This document shows positions 39,327 through 43,990 of a DNA stretch of 43,999 nt, in pieces. Under the pieces are notes generated by a model that saw nothing but the letters and a program-made list of their open reading frames with translations, was not told the DNA's origin and searched no databases. Both the position numbers and the translations under genes were made by a program. Positions within the stretch are counted from its first letter, which is position 1. Every line of letters begins with the position of its first letter. This stretch comes from a virus: positions 1 to 43,999 of IMG/VR virus record IMGVR_UViG_3300032282_002631. The stretch is one strand, 5' to 3'.

Positions 39327-39550
39327 CAGTCCTCCTCCTCATCAGTGATACTAAGAATGCTCAGGGCTGATGCGAAATGCTCGTCGGCATAACTTAGTTC
39401 CCCGATGGCATCATAGACTCTTTCTTTCTCAGGCCACTCCCCTTCTGTTTCGTAGTCCATGTTGTCAGCAGCGCGGCTCAGGGCGATGTATTCGCTCCAT
39501 ACCTGCTCCTGCAACTTTTCTATGTATTCTGCTATCTCTGCTCTGGTCAT
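39326..39550 (-). CDS. Small helical acidic protein (74 aa)
   Basis: ATG 39550, AAAGGGGAA upstream. Helical (RAEIAEYIEKLQEQVWSEYI ... YADEHFASALSILSITDEEED end). It follows a TTGACA-N7-TATCTT element. No family recognised. Confidence 0.6.
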   Translation of the reverse strand: MTRAEIAEYIEKLQEQVWSEYIALSRAADNMDYETEGEWPEKERVYDAIGELSYADEHFASALSILSITDEEED

Positions 39551-39578
39551 CGGTTCCCCTTTCGATTGCTGTCTTTGT

Positions 39579-39597
39579 AAGATACCACCGTTGTCAA
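39579..39597 (-). promoter_or_regulatory. TTGACA-N7-TANNNT element (TATCTT)
   Basis: TTGACA (39597-39592), 7 nt, TATCTT (39584-39579), 28 nt before ATG 39550. Followed by ACAAAGACAGCAA and GAAAGGGG. It starts directly after the upstream stop codon. Confidence 0.58.
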
Positions 39598-39598
39598 A

Positions 39599-39796
39599 CT
39601 ACCGCTGCTGTTCGATAGCGTCGGCTGCTGCACCTTCGCTCATAAACTCCTCGTCCCACATCTCCCCATGATCGTCCCATACGACCAGAGTTCCGAATCT
39701 GGCAACTCGATAGTTCCCGTCATCTTTCACTACGGTTTCGTCTGCATGCCCTGCCGCTGCATCATCGAACAACTCTGCTATTTCTTGCCTGTCCAT
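39599..39796 (-). CDS. Small hypothetical protein (65 aa)
   Basis: ATG 39796 with AGAAAGG upstream; a longer in-frame reading into the promoter and terminator is rejected. Alpha/beta (DRQEIAELFDDAAAGHADET, then GNYRVARFGTLVVWDDHGE). No family recognised. Confidence 0.6.
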   Translation of the reverse strand: MDRQEIAELFDDAAAGHADETVVKDDGNYRVARFGTLVVWDDHGEMWDEEFMSEGAAADAIEQQR

Positions 39797-39833
39797 GATC
39801 TTGCCTTTCTTTTGTTTCTGTTGTTGTCCCTGC

Positions 39834-39852
39834 ACATTAGCAGGGCGGTCAA
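39834..39852 (-). promoter_or_regulatory. TTGACC-N7-TAATGT element with hairpin
   Basis: TTGACC (39852-39847), 7 nt, TAATGT (39839-39834), 37 nt before ATG 39796. CCCTGC and GCAGGG around TAATGT form a 6-bp hairpin (39828-39845). The segment of about 50 bp is almost identical to that at 40650-40703. Confidence 0.55.
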
Positions 39853-39862
39853 GTGAGCGAAA

Positions 39863-39890
39863 CCGCCCTGCGCTAGTAAGCGCAGGGCGG
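39863..39890 (-). terminator. Intrinsic terminator-like hairpin overlapping a stop codon
   Basis: CCGCCCTGCGC (39863-39873) pairs with GCGCAGGGCGG (39880-39890), 11 bp around a TAGTAA loop that contains the stop codon of the upstream gene. In - strand RNA it is followed by UUUCGC, the same as after the hairpin at 20822-20852. Confidence 0.6.
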
Positions 39891-40646
39891 GTCGAATACC
39901 AGATAACCGTCCCCATCGGGAGAAAGCCACGCTGCCTTATCAGCGTCCCATGTAGGATAGTTCTCACCATCATCAGGCTGCCACCAGACCTGAAAATAGT
40001 TGCTCAGGTCGTCATCTCTTGACAGGTAGGTGCCTGTCTCGATGTCAGTGATCTCCCCATCACGATAGTCCAGAGAGATATTCTCGCTGTTTTCTTTTTC
40101 GACATACAGAGACACGCTATTGGCGTCCCAACCGAAACTCTCGTATGGTCGAAAGACACGCGGTTTCGTATAGCCCCCGCGCACATCGCAACCGCCATGA
40201 ATAGATAGCAGAATATAGGTTTCGCCATCATCTGCATTCCAGAAGGCTTCTGCCTGAAACTCCTGTGAGAGTAGATGCTCACCATTACAGGTGTTCCCTG
40301 AAAAGACTATGCCATCGGCATCGCCATGTTCCTCACACCATGCATAAGCGCAGGAGAAATAACTCTCGTCTTTTTGCTCAGGAGCCTCACAGAACTCGGA
40401 AAACCGCTGGTCGATCTCAGGCACATATTCCAGCCGGTGCCGCAGGTAGTGAAACAGGTCAAGATTCAGACCATGTTCAGATACCTGAACTTCTGGTGCC
40501 GACAGGAAATCCTGCACGGTCTTACCTGCATTTCGCTCCCAATGCCGACCGTAGGCACCGCCTGAATCCAACATGTGAGCGCCGGTGTTCTCTGTCAGCA
40601 TGTCTGCCAACACTTGCTCTGTCTGTGCTGCTATTGCTGTTTGCAT
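39873..40646 (-). CDS. Hypothetical protein, large for this region (257 aa)
   Basis: ATG 40646 with AGAAAGGGAAG upstream; the longer in-frame reading is rejected because it covers the promoter region. Soluble, acidic alpha/beta sequence (AGKTVQDFLSAPEVQVSEHG; NTCNGEHLLSQEFQAEAFWN; DANSVSLYVEKENSENISLD; WQPDDGENYPTWDADKAAWL). I do not recognise the family. Monocistronic, with its own promoter-like element and terminator. Confidence 0.65.
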   Translation of the reverse strand: MQTAIAAQTEQVLADMLTENTGAHMLDSGGAYGRHWERNAGKTVQDFLSAPEVQVSEHGLNLDLFHYLRHRLEYVPEIDQRFSEFCEAPEQKDESYFSCAYAWCEEHGDADGIVFSGNTCNGEHLLSQEFQAEAFWNADDGETYILLSIHGGCDVRGGYTKPRVFRPYESFGWDANSVSLYVEKENSENISLDYRDGEITDIETGTYLSRDDDLSNYFQVWWQPDDGENYPTWDADKAAWLSPDGDGYLVFDPPCAY

Positions 40647-40684
40647 TTCGCTTCCCTTTCTTTTGTTTTTGTTGCTGTCCCTGC

Positions 40685-40703
40685 ACATTAGCAGGGCTGT
40701 CAA
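40685..40703 (-). promoter_or_regulatory. TTGACA-N7-TANNNT element (TAATGT) with hairpin
   Basis: TTGACA (40703-40698), 7 nt, TAATGT (40690-40685), 38 nt before ATG 40646. CCCTGC / GCAGGG flank TAATGT (hairpin 40679-40696). The leader reads GGGACAGCAAC, A-rich, AGAAAGGGAAG. Confidence 0.58.
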
Positions 40704-40755
40704 GTTTTGGCAGGTGATCGGTAAAAACGGTCGATCTCCGACGCCTGCCGCGCCG

Positions 40756-40798
40756 CGATTCACCGCTCAGAGAGAAGGGTAGTCTCTGGCGTGAATCG
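40756..40798. other. Structured intergenic hairpin
   Basis: The gap 40647-40803 holds no gene apart from the promoter above. CGATTCAC (40756-40763) pairs with GTGAATCG (40791-40798), with inner CAGAGA / TCTCTG. A second inverted repeat (GGCAGG ... CCTGCC) lies between it and the promoter. No U-run follows, so it may be a regulatory or stabilising 3' structure for the gene at 40804. Confidence 0.35.
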
Positions 40799-40803
40799 AA
40801 ACT

Positions 40804-41019
40804 TTACAACCTGTCTGAATAAACCCTATCGCCACTGTCAAGTCTTTTTCTTGCATTGGCGGTGTCCTGCAAAATCTGCTGCCATTCTGCCTCAGTCGGC
40901 TCGATCTCAGGCTCTACTGCATAGCCTTCTGACTCCAACCTGCGCACTGTCTCAGAGGATAGTTCCCCTGTCAAAGATTCCTCGATCACTGCCTGCCGCT
41001 CCAACTCGATGAAATACAT
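40804..41019 (-). CDS. Small acidic helical protein (71 aa)
   Basis: ATG 41019, AGAAAGGGAAC upstream. Helical (LERQAVIEESLTGELSSETV; EAEWQQILQDTANARKRLDS). It follows its own promoter-like element and has a structured 3' region. No family recognised. Confidence 0.6.
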   Translation of the reverse strand: MYFIELERQAVIEESLTGELSSETVRRLESEGYAVEPEIEPTEAEWQQILQDTANARKRLDSGDRVYSDRL

Positions 41020-41038
41020 AGTTCCCTTTCTGTTTGAC

Positions 41039-41068
41039 CTTATACCTGTAATATAGCGCCCCTGTCAA
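41039..41068 (-). promoter_or_regulatory. TTGACA-N7-TATATT element, also with TATAAG at 18 nt
   Basis: TTGACA (41068-41063), 7 nt, TATATT (41055-41050), 30 nt before ATG 41019. This copy also has TATAAG (41044-41039) 18 nt from TTGACA, so it fits a standard sigma-70-type promoter too. The other copies do not. Confidence 0.55.
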
Positions 41069-41108
41069 ATAGTAAGTCGATCAATATAGTCAAGAATAGG
41101 TGCAAAAG

Positions 41109-41140
41109 AAAACCCCGCGCCGATAGCAGCGCGGGGTTTT
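41109..41140 (-). terminator. Strong intrinsic terminator ending the minihelix gene array
   Basis: AAAACCCCGCGC (41109-41120) pairs with GCGCGGGGTTTT (41129-41140), 12 bp with an 8-nt loop. In - strand RNA it is followed by UUUUCUUUU in effect (stem U-run plus downstream). It starts 4 nt after the stop of the last array gene (41145). It can work in both directions. Confidence 0.85.
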
Positions 41141-41144
41141 ACTC

Positions 41145-41366
41145 TTACTGAGACTGACGAACAGGCCAGAACGCGGGGTCGTGGGGGTCGTCGAAATCGA
41201 CGACATCGCCATTCATTGCATCGACCACTGCGATCTCATACACGGATTCCAGCATCGACCGTCTTTCCTCATGGGGGAGAGAAATCGCTTCTCTCACAAT
41301 CGGGGCTGCCATTTCCGCGCCGACGATACTCGCCAACGCTTTGACCAACTGTGCTGATGTTCTCAT
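41145..41366 (-). CDS. Array gene 9: hypothetical protein (73 aa)
   Basis: ATG 41366 with AGAAAGGG upstream. Helical (TSAQLVKALASIVGAEMAAP; EERRSMLESVYEIAVVDAMN) with an acidic end (DFDDPHDPAFW). Last gene before the terminator; the only one with no minihelix after it. No family recognised. Confidence 0.62.
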   Translation of the reverse strand: MRTSAQLVKALASIVGAEMAAPIVREAISLPHEERRSMLESVYEIAVVDAMNGDVVDFDDPHDPAFWPVRQSQ

Positions 41367-41394
41367 GTCTTACCCTTTCTCTTGTTTTCACTGT

Positions 41395-41442
41395 CCCCAG
41401 ATCGGGGAAGGTCTGCGCAGGGAATCGAACCCTGCGCAGACC
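41395..41442 (-). repeat. tRNA-minihelix-like element, copy 1
   Basis: GGTCTGCGCAGGG and CCCTGCGCAGACC (41410-41442) form 13 bp around the loop TTCGATT in - strand RNA, then CCCC-GATCT-GGGG (41407-41395). Compared with the other copies an A-T pair is G-C on both arms, a compensatory change, and the second hairpin has a different loop but the same stem. Confidence 0.85.
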
Positions 41443-41449
41443 AGATAGA

Positions 41450-41863
41450 TCAGCAGAAAGTGTCTGCACAATACTCTGAGCAAAACTCGATCTCGTCGTA
41501 TTCGACATGATACCACCGCTGTCTAGCGTCCGGCATGAGATGCCCACAGGTTTCACAGGCAGGCATTTCATCTTCCAACCGTTTTGCCCATCGCTGCAAC
41601 TCGTCGGCAGACCATGAATCTGCTGCGCTGGTCTGGTATCGACGCGATGCTGTCGTGATCGGAACATCTTCACCTAGTTCCGCTGACCACTGCTCTGCTA
41701 TCGACAGGGCTGTTTCGACTGCCTCTGATGGTAAATCGAACTCCACCATCTCATCTGCGAACTTAGGTGTCAGCGCATCAGGGCTGACACAATCGAACTC
41801 CGATGAGATTTCTACCGCTTCCGCGCCGTCAGGCCAATACTTTTGCCTCGTCACTACATACAT
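41450..41863 (-). CDS. Array gene 8: protein with Cys knuckles (137 aa)
   Basis: ATG 41863, AAAGGGAAC upstream. Residues near the end (CETCGHLMPDARQRWYHVEY; FCSEYCADTFC) form a treble-clef or zinc-ribbon-like pattern (CxxC...CxxxC). The N-terminal part is acidic (GAEAVEISSEFDCVSPDALT). Function unknown. Confidence 0.62.
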   Translation of the reverse strand: MYVVTRQKYWPDGAEAVEISSEFDCVSPDALTPKFADEMVEFDLPSEAVETALSIAEQWSAELGEDVPITTASRRYQTSAADSWSADELQRWAKRLEDEMPACETCGHLMPDARQRWYHVEYDEIEFCSEYCADTFC

Positions 41864-41892
41864 AATAGTTCCCTTTCTCTTGTTTTCTCTGT

Positions 41893-41939
41893 CCCCTAAT
41901 GGGGAAGGTCTGCACAGGGAATCGAACCCTGTGCAGACC
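41893..41939 (-). repeat. tRNA-minihelix-like element, copy 2
   Basis: Consensus copy: 13-bp hairpin with loop TTCGATT (41907-41939), then CCCC-ATTA-GGGG (41904-41893), in - strand orientation. It lies 5 nt after the stop of array gene 7 and 30 nt before the ATG of array gene 8. Confidence 0.88.
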
Positions 41940-41944
41940 AGACA

Positions 41945-42277
41945 TCAGCCGAGCAGATTCTTTTTCAGTTGATCGGCTGCATCAACTGCCTCTCCTACTG
42001 CATCTTCATCGATGCTGATGTAAGAGAGATCAGAAACGCCTGACTGAATATCCGAAACAGCAGACTCGATGTCATTACTGACATTCGATGCTGCCGACTC
42101 GATACGCTCCACTGCGGAAACAAGTTCCGTCAGTAGTTCGTCAGTCCTGCCATCATCTGATGCAGTGATCGACTGAGCCGGAATCGCCTCTACGATCTTT
42201 TCAGCCAGCGGCGCGAGAAACTCCGCCAACGCCACATGAACTGCATTAACTACTTCCTGTTTTGTGTTTTCTGTCAT
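41945..42277 (-). CDS. Array gene 7: helical repeat protein (110 aa)
   Basis: ATG 42277, AAAGGGTAG upstream. Amphipathic helices with heptad-like Asp/Ser/Ile spacing (AVERIESAASNVSNDIESAV; SDIQSGVSDLSYISIDEDAV), a predicted coiled coil. No family recognised. Confidence 0.6.
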   Translation of the reverse strand: MTENTKQEVVNAVHVALAEFLAPLAEKIVEAIPAQSITASDDGRTDELLTELVSAVERIESAASNVSNDIESAVSDIQSGVSDLSYISIDEDAVGEAVDAADQLKKNLLG

Positions 42278-42306
42278 GTTACTACCCTTTCTCTTGTTTT
42301 CTATGT

Positions 42307-42353
42307 CCCCTAATGGGGAAGATCAGCACAGGGAATCGAACCCTGTGCAGACC
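42307..42353 (-). repeat. tRNA-minihelix-like element, copy 3 (degenerate base)
   Basis: Loop TTCGATT and the inner stem are intact, but two changes (GATCAGC instead of GGTCTGC) break two pairs near the open end (42321-42353). CCCC-ATTA-GGGG (42318-42307) is intact. Confidence 0.82.
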
Positions 42354-42360
42354 AGATAGA

Positions 42361-42624
42361 TCATCTGTCCTGATGATACACGAATCTGCAAGTTCGCGCT
42401 CTAAACATCAGGGCTGCCATCTTAGCAGTGGCAAACAGTTCTGTCGATACAACGCCATTAGGACTGTAAGATAGCAGAACTGAGCCGATTCTTGCGATCA
42501 GCCGGTCGCCATGTTTCAGACCTGATGCCCATTCACATTCTTTCACTTCACCAGCCATGAGCCGATCATGCAGGCTTTTTGCGCTCGATGAATCGAACCG
42601 CAGAAAAGATAGATCATTTACCAC
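42361..42624 (-). CDS. Array gene 6: hypothetical protein (87 aa)
   Basis: GTG 42624 with AAAGGGAACT upstream. A longer reading to 42882 translates the repeat and the next gene and is rejected. Contains SLHDRLMAGEVKECEWASGL and SVLLSYSPNGVVSTELFATA. No family recognised. Confidence 0.6.
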   Translation of the reverse strand: MVNDLSFLRFDSSSAKSLHDRLMAGEVKECEWASGLKHGDRLIARIGSVLLSYSPNGVVSTELFATAKMAALMFRARTCRFVYHQDR

Positions 42625-42653
42625 GATAGTTCCCTTTCTCTTGTTTTCACTGT

Positions 42654-42700
42654 CCCCTAATGGGGAAGGTCTGCACAGGGAATCGAACCCTGTGCAGACC
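42654..42700 (-). repeat. tRNA-minihelix-like element, copy 4
   Basis: Consensus copy: 13-bp hairpin, loop TTCGATT (42668-42700), then CCCC-ATTA-GGGG (42665-42654). It starts 7 nt after the stop of array gene 5. Confidence 0.88.
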
Positions 42701-42707
42701 AGATAGA

Positions 42708-42830
42708 TCACGAGCCGACGATCCGGAACCCCTGCATCTTTGCACGGTATTTCGCAACCGACAGGTCGGGAGCCTGAACCTTGATCGTCAGACCTGAAAC
42801 CGTTCTGATGGTGAATAGGTGATCTTTCAC
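42708..42830 (-). CDS. Array gene 5: 40-aa protein related to 38556-38690
   Basis: GTG 42830 with AAAGGGAACT upstream. Sequence includes HLFTIRTVSGLTIKVQAPDL and VAKYRAKMQGFRI, paralogous to the product at 38556-38690. It sits in a minihelix cassette, whereas the relative has a TTGACA-N7-TANNNT element. Confidence 0.6.
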   Translation of the reverse strand: MKDHLFTIRTVSGLTIKVQAPDLSVAKYRAKMQGFRIVGS

Positions 42831-42859
42831 GATAGTTCCCTTTCTCTTGTTTTCTCTGT

Positions 42860-42906
42860 CCCCTAATGGGGAAGGTCTGCACAGGGAATCGAACCCTGTG
42901 CAGACC
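42860..42906 (-). repeat. tRNA-minihelix-like element, copy 5
   Basis: Consensus copy: 13-bp hairpin, loop TTCGATT (42874-42906), then CCCC-ATTA-GGGG (42871-42860). Confidence 0.88.
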
Positions 42907-42909
42907 AGA

Positions 42910-43119
42910 TTATCGAACCGTTACGGTTTCGACTTTCGCGCCTGCCTGATATGCCCATTCGGTTTTATCCGTAAAGACCACCAGAGTTGCCAGCCCAAAA
43001 CCTGTCGGTTTCGTGAAGGCAACTTGCAGCCAATCGGCAGGCTTTCCGTCATCGCTCCAAGCCTGCACGATGGCGTGATCGCCATGCAGCCGCTCTACTC
43101 TCACCATCTGAGAGATCAT
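42910..43119 (-). CDS. Array gene 4: hypothetical protein (69 aa)
   Basis: ATG 43119, AAAGGGAACTATT upstream; a longer reading to 43239 runs through the repeat and is rejected. Beta-rich with Trp (HAIVQAWSDDGKPADWLQVA; ATLVVFTDKTEWAYQAGAKV). Function unknown. Confidence 0.6.
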   Translation of the reverse strand: MISQMVRVERLHGDHAIVQAWSDDGKPADWLQVAFTKPTGFGLATLVVFTDKTEWAYQAGAKVETVTVR

Positions 43120-43148
43120 AATAGTTCCCTTTCTCTTGTTTTCTCTGT

Positions 43149-43195
43149 CCCCTAATGGGGAAGGTCTGCACAGGGAATCGAACCCTGTGCAGGCC
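43149..43195 (-). repeat. tRNA-minihelix-like element, copy 6
   Basis: Loop and stem as in the consensus except one base change near the open end (GGCCTGC instead of GGTCTGC in - strand RNA, one C-A mismatch) at 43163-43195. CCCC-ATTA-GGGG follows (43160-43149). Confidence 0.86.
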
Positions 43196-43198
43196 AGA

Positions 43199-43426
43199 CT
43201 ACTGCGACCGGCTGAAAATCGAACAGGTCTTGCCTGCATAAAACACCATTGGCGAATCTAGTTCCTCACACCAGATCGCCACGCCTGACAGGTCGTATCC
43301 GGTCGGCTGAATGTCGATCACTTCCCTGTAATCGGTTTCGTAATCGTCAGACCATGAGAGCATTACATCGCCAACCTGAATCTCACAGGCCTGAACTTTT
43401 GTTTTGGACTGCTGGTGAATCTTCAC
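43199..43426 (-). CDS. Array gene 3: hypothetical protein (75 aa)
   Basis: GTG 43426, AAAGGGAACT upstream. Contains VQACEIQVGDVMLSWSDDYE and GVAIWCEELDSPMVFYAGKT, an SH3/beta-barrel-like strand pattern. No family recognised. Confidence 0.6.
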   Translation of the reverse strand: MKIHQQSKTKVQACEIQVGDVMLSWSDDYETDYREVIDIQPTGYDLSGVAIWCEELDSPMVFYAGKTCSIFSRSQ

Positions 43427-43455
43427 GATAGTTCCCTTTCTCTTGTTTTCTCTGT

Positions 43456-43502
43456 CCCCTAATGGGGAAGGTCTGCACAGGGAATCGAACCCTGTGCAGA
43501 CC
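43456..43502 (-). repeat. tRNA-minihelix-like element, copy 7
   Basis: Consensus copy: 13-bp hairpin, loop TTCGATT (43470-43502), then CCCC-ATTA-GGGG (43467-43456). It lies 6 nt after the stop of array gene 2. Confidence 0.88.
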
Positions 43503-43508
43503 AGACGA

Positions 43509-43661
43509 TCAGCCTAGCCTGTTTAGGAAATGCTGAATCGATTTATCGATCTTTGCACGCTCTGCTGCTGTCTTTGCCTGTTTCCGCTCTGCTCTCAGTT
43601 CTCGCAACCTGCGCTCGTATGTTGCGACCAGAGAGGCGTTCACATAATCGATCATTGACAT
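43509..43661 (-). CDS. Array gene 2: helical basic protein (50 aa)
   Basis: ATG 43661, AAAGGG upstream. One long charged helix (TYERRLRELRAERKQAKTAA; ERAKIDKSIQHFLNRLG), a predicted coiled coil. An overlapping frame at 43543-43770 translates the repeat and is rejected. Confidence 0.6.
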   Translation of the reverse strand: MSMIDYVNASLVATYERRLRELRAERKQAKTAAERAKIDKSIQHFLNRLG

Positions 43662-43688
43662 TTTTTCCCTTTCTCTTGTTTTCTCTGT

Positions 43689-43735
43689 CCCCTAATGGGG
43701 AAGGTCTGCACAGGGAATCGAACCCTGTGCAGACC
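43689..43735 (-). repeat. tRNA-minihelix-like element, copy 8
   Basis: Consensus copy: 13-bp hairpin, loop TTCGATT (43703-43735), then CCCC-ATTA-GGGG (43700-43689). Confidence 0.88.
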
Positions 43736-43741
43736 AGACGA

Positions 43742-43915
43742 TCAGAAATCGTCGAATCCCTGTTCGGCATCTTCCTGTTCGATGCTGTCGTGATACGAGA
43801 CGGAATCGGCTGTCTGATATTCCTGCTCGCTTTCGATTTCCCCGATCAAATCTTCTTGATCGGGATTCAGGCGATCTGCCTGTTCAGCAGCAGTCGGAAA
43901 ATCTCTGTCGATCAT
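43742..43915 (-). CDS. Array gene 1 in window: acidic protein (57 aa)
   Basis: ATG 43915, AGAAAGGG upstream; a longer reading to 43966 runs into the repeat and is rejected. Very acidic (PDQEDLIGEIESEQEYQTAD; SIEQEDAEQGFDDF). It could mimic DNA or bind a basic partner, but nothing specific is seen. Confidence 0.6.
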   Translation of the reverse strand: MIDRDFPTAAEQADRLNPDQEDLIGEIESEQEYQTADSVSYHDSIEQEDAEQGFDDF

Positions 43916-43943
43916 GTCTAACCCTTTCTCTTGTTTTCTCTGT

Positions 43944-43990
43944 CCCCTAATGGGGAAGGTCTGCACAGGGAATCGAACCCTGTGCAGACC
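43944..43990 (-). repeat. tRNA-minihelix-like element, copy 9 (window edge)
   Basis: Consensus copy: 13-bp hairpin, loop TTCGATT (43958-43990), then CCCC-ATTA-GGGG (43955-43944). Bases 43999-43997 read TGA on the - strand at the distance where other array genes stop, so another cassette probably continues past the edge. Confidence 0.86.

Noticed and set aside
27728-41068. TTGACA elements as ordinary -35 boxes with a -10 at 17-18 nt
   Set aside because: Only the copy at 41068 has a good box (TATAAG) at that distance; the constant feature in all copies is TANNNT after 7 nt.
42361-42882. Long - strand ORFs through the repeats (also 42910-43239, 43543-43770, 43742-43966)
   Set aside because: Their shared peptide CTGFDSLCRPSPLG is the translated repeat; the internal starts with AAAGGG are preferred.
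41395-43990. The repeats as complete tRNA genes
   Set aside because: Only the T-arm/acceptor-like helix is present; the bases 5' of it are the ends of protein genes, and no D arm or anticodon arm can be drawn.
41395-43990. The repeats as a CRISPR array
   Set aside because: Spacing is irregular (about 200-480 bp) and each interval holds an ORF with a ribosome site; no cas genes.
41395-43990. The repeats as integron attC sites
   Set aside because: The gene-plus-hairpin layout is similar, but there are no RYYYAAC/GTTRRRY core sites and no integrase in the window.
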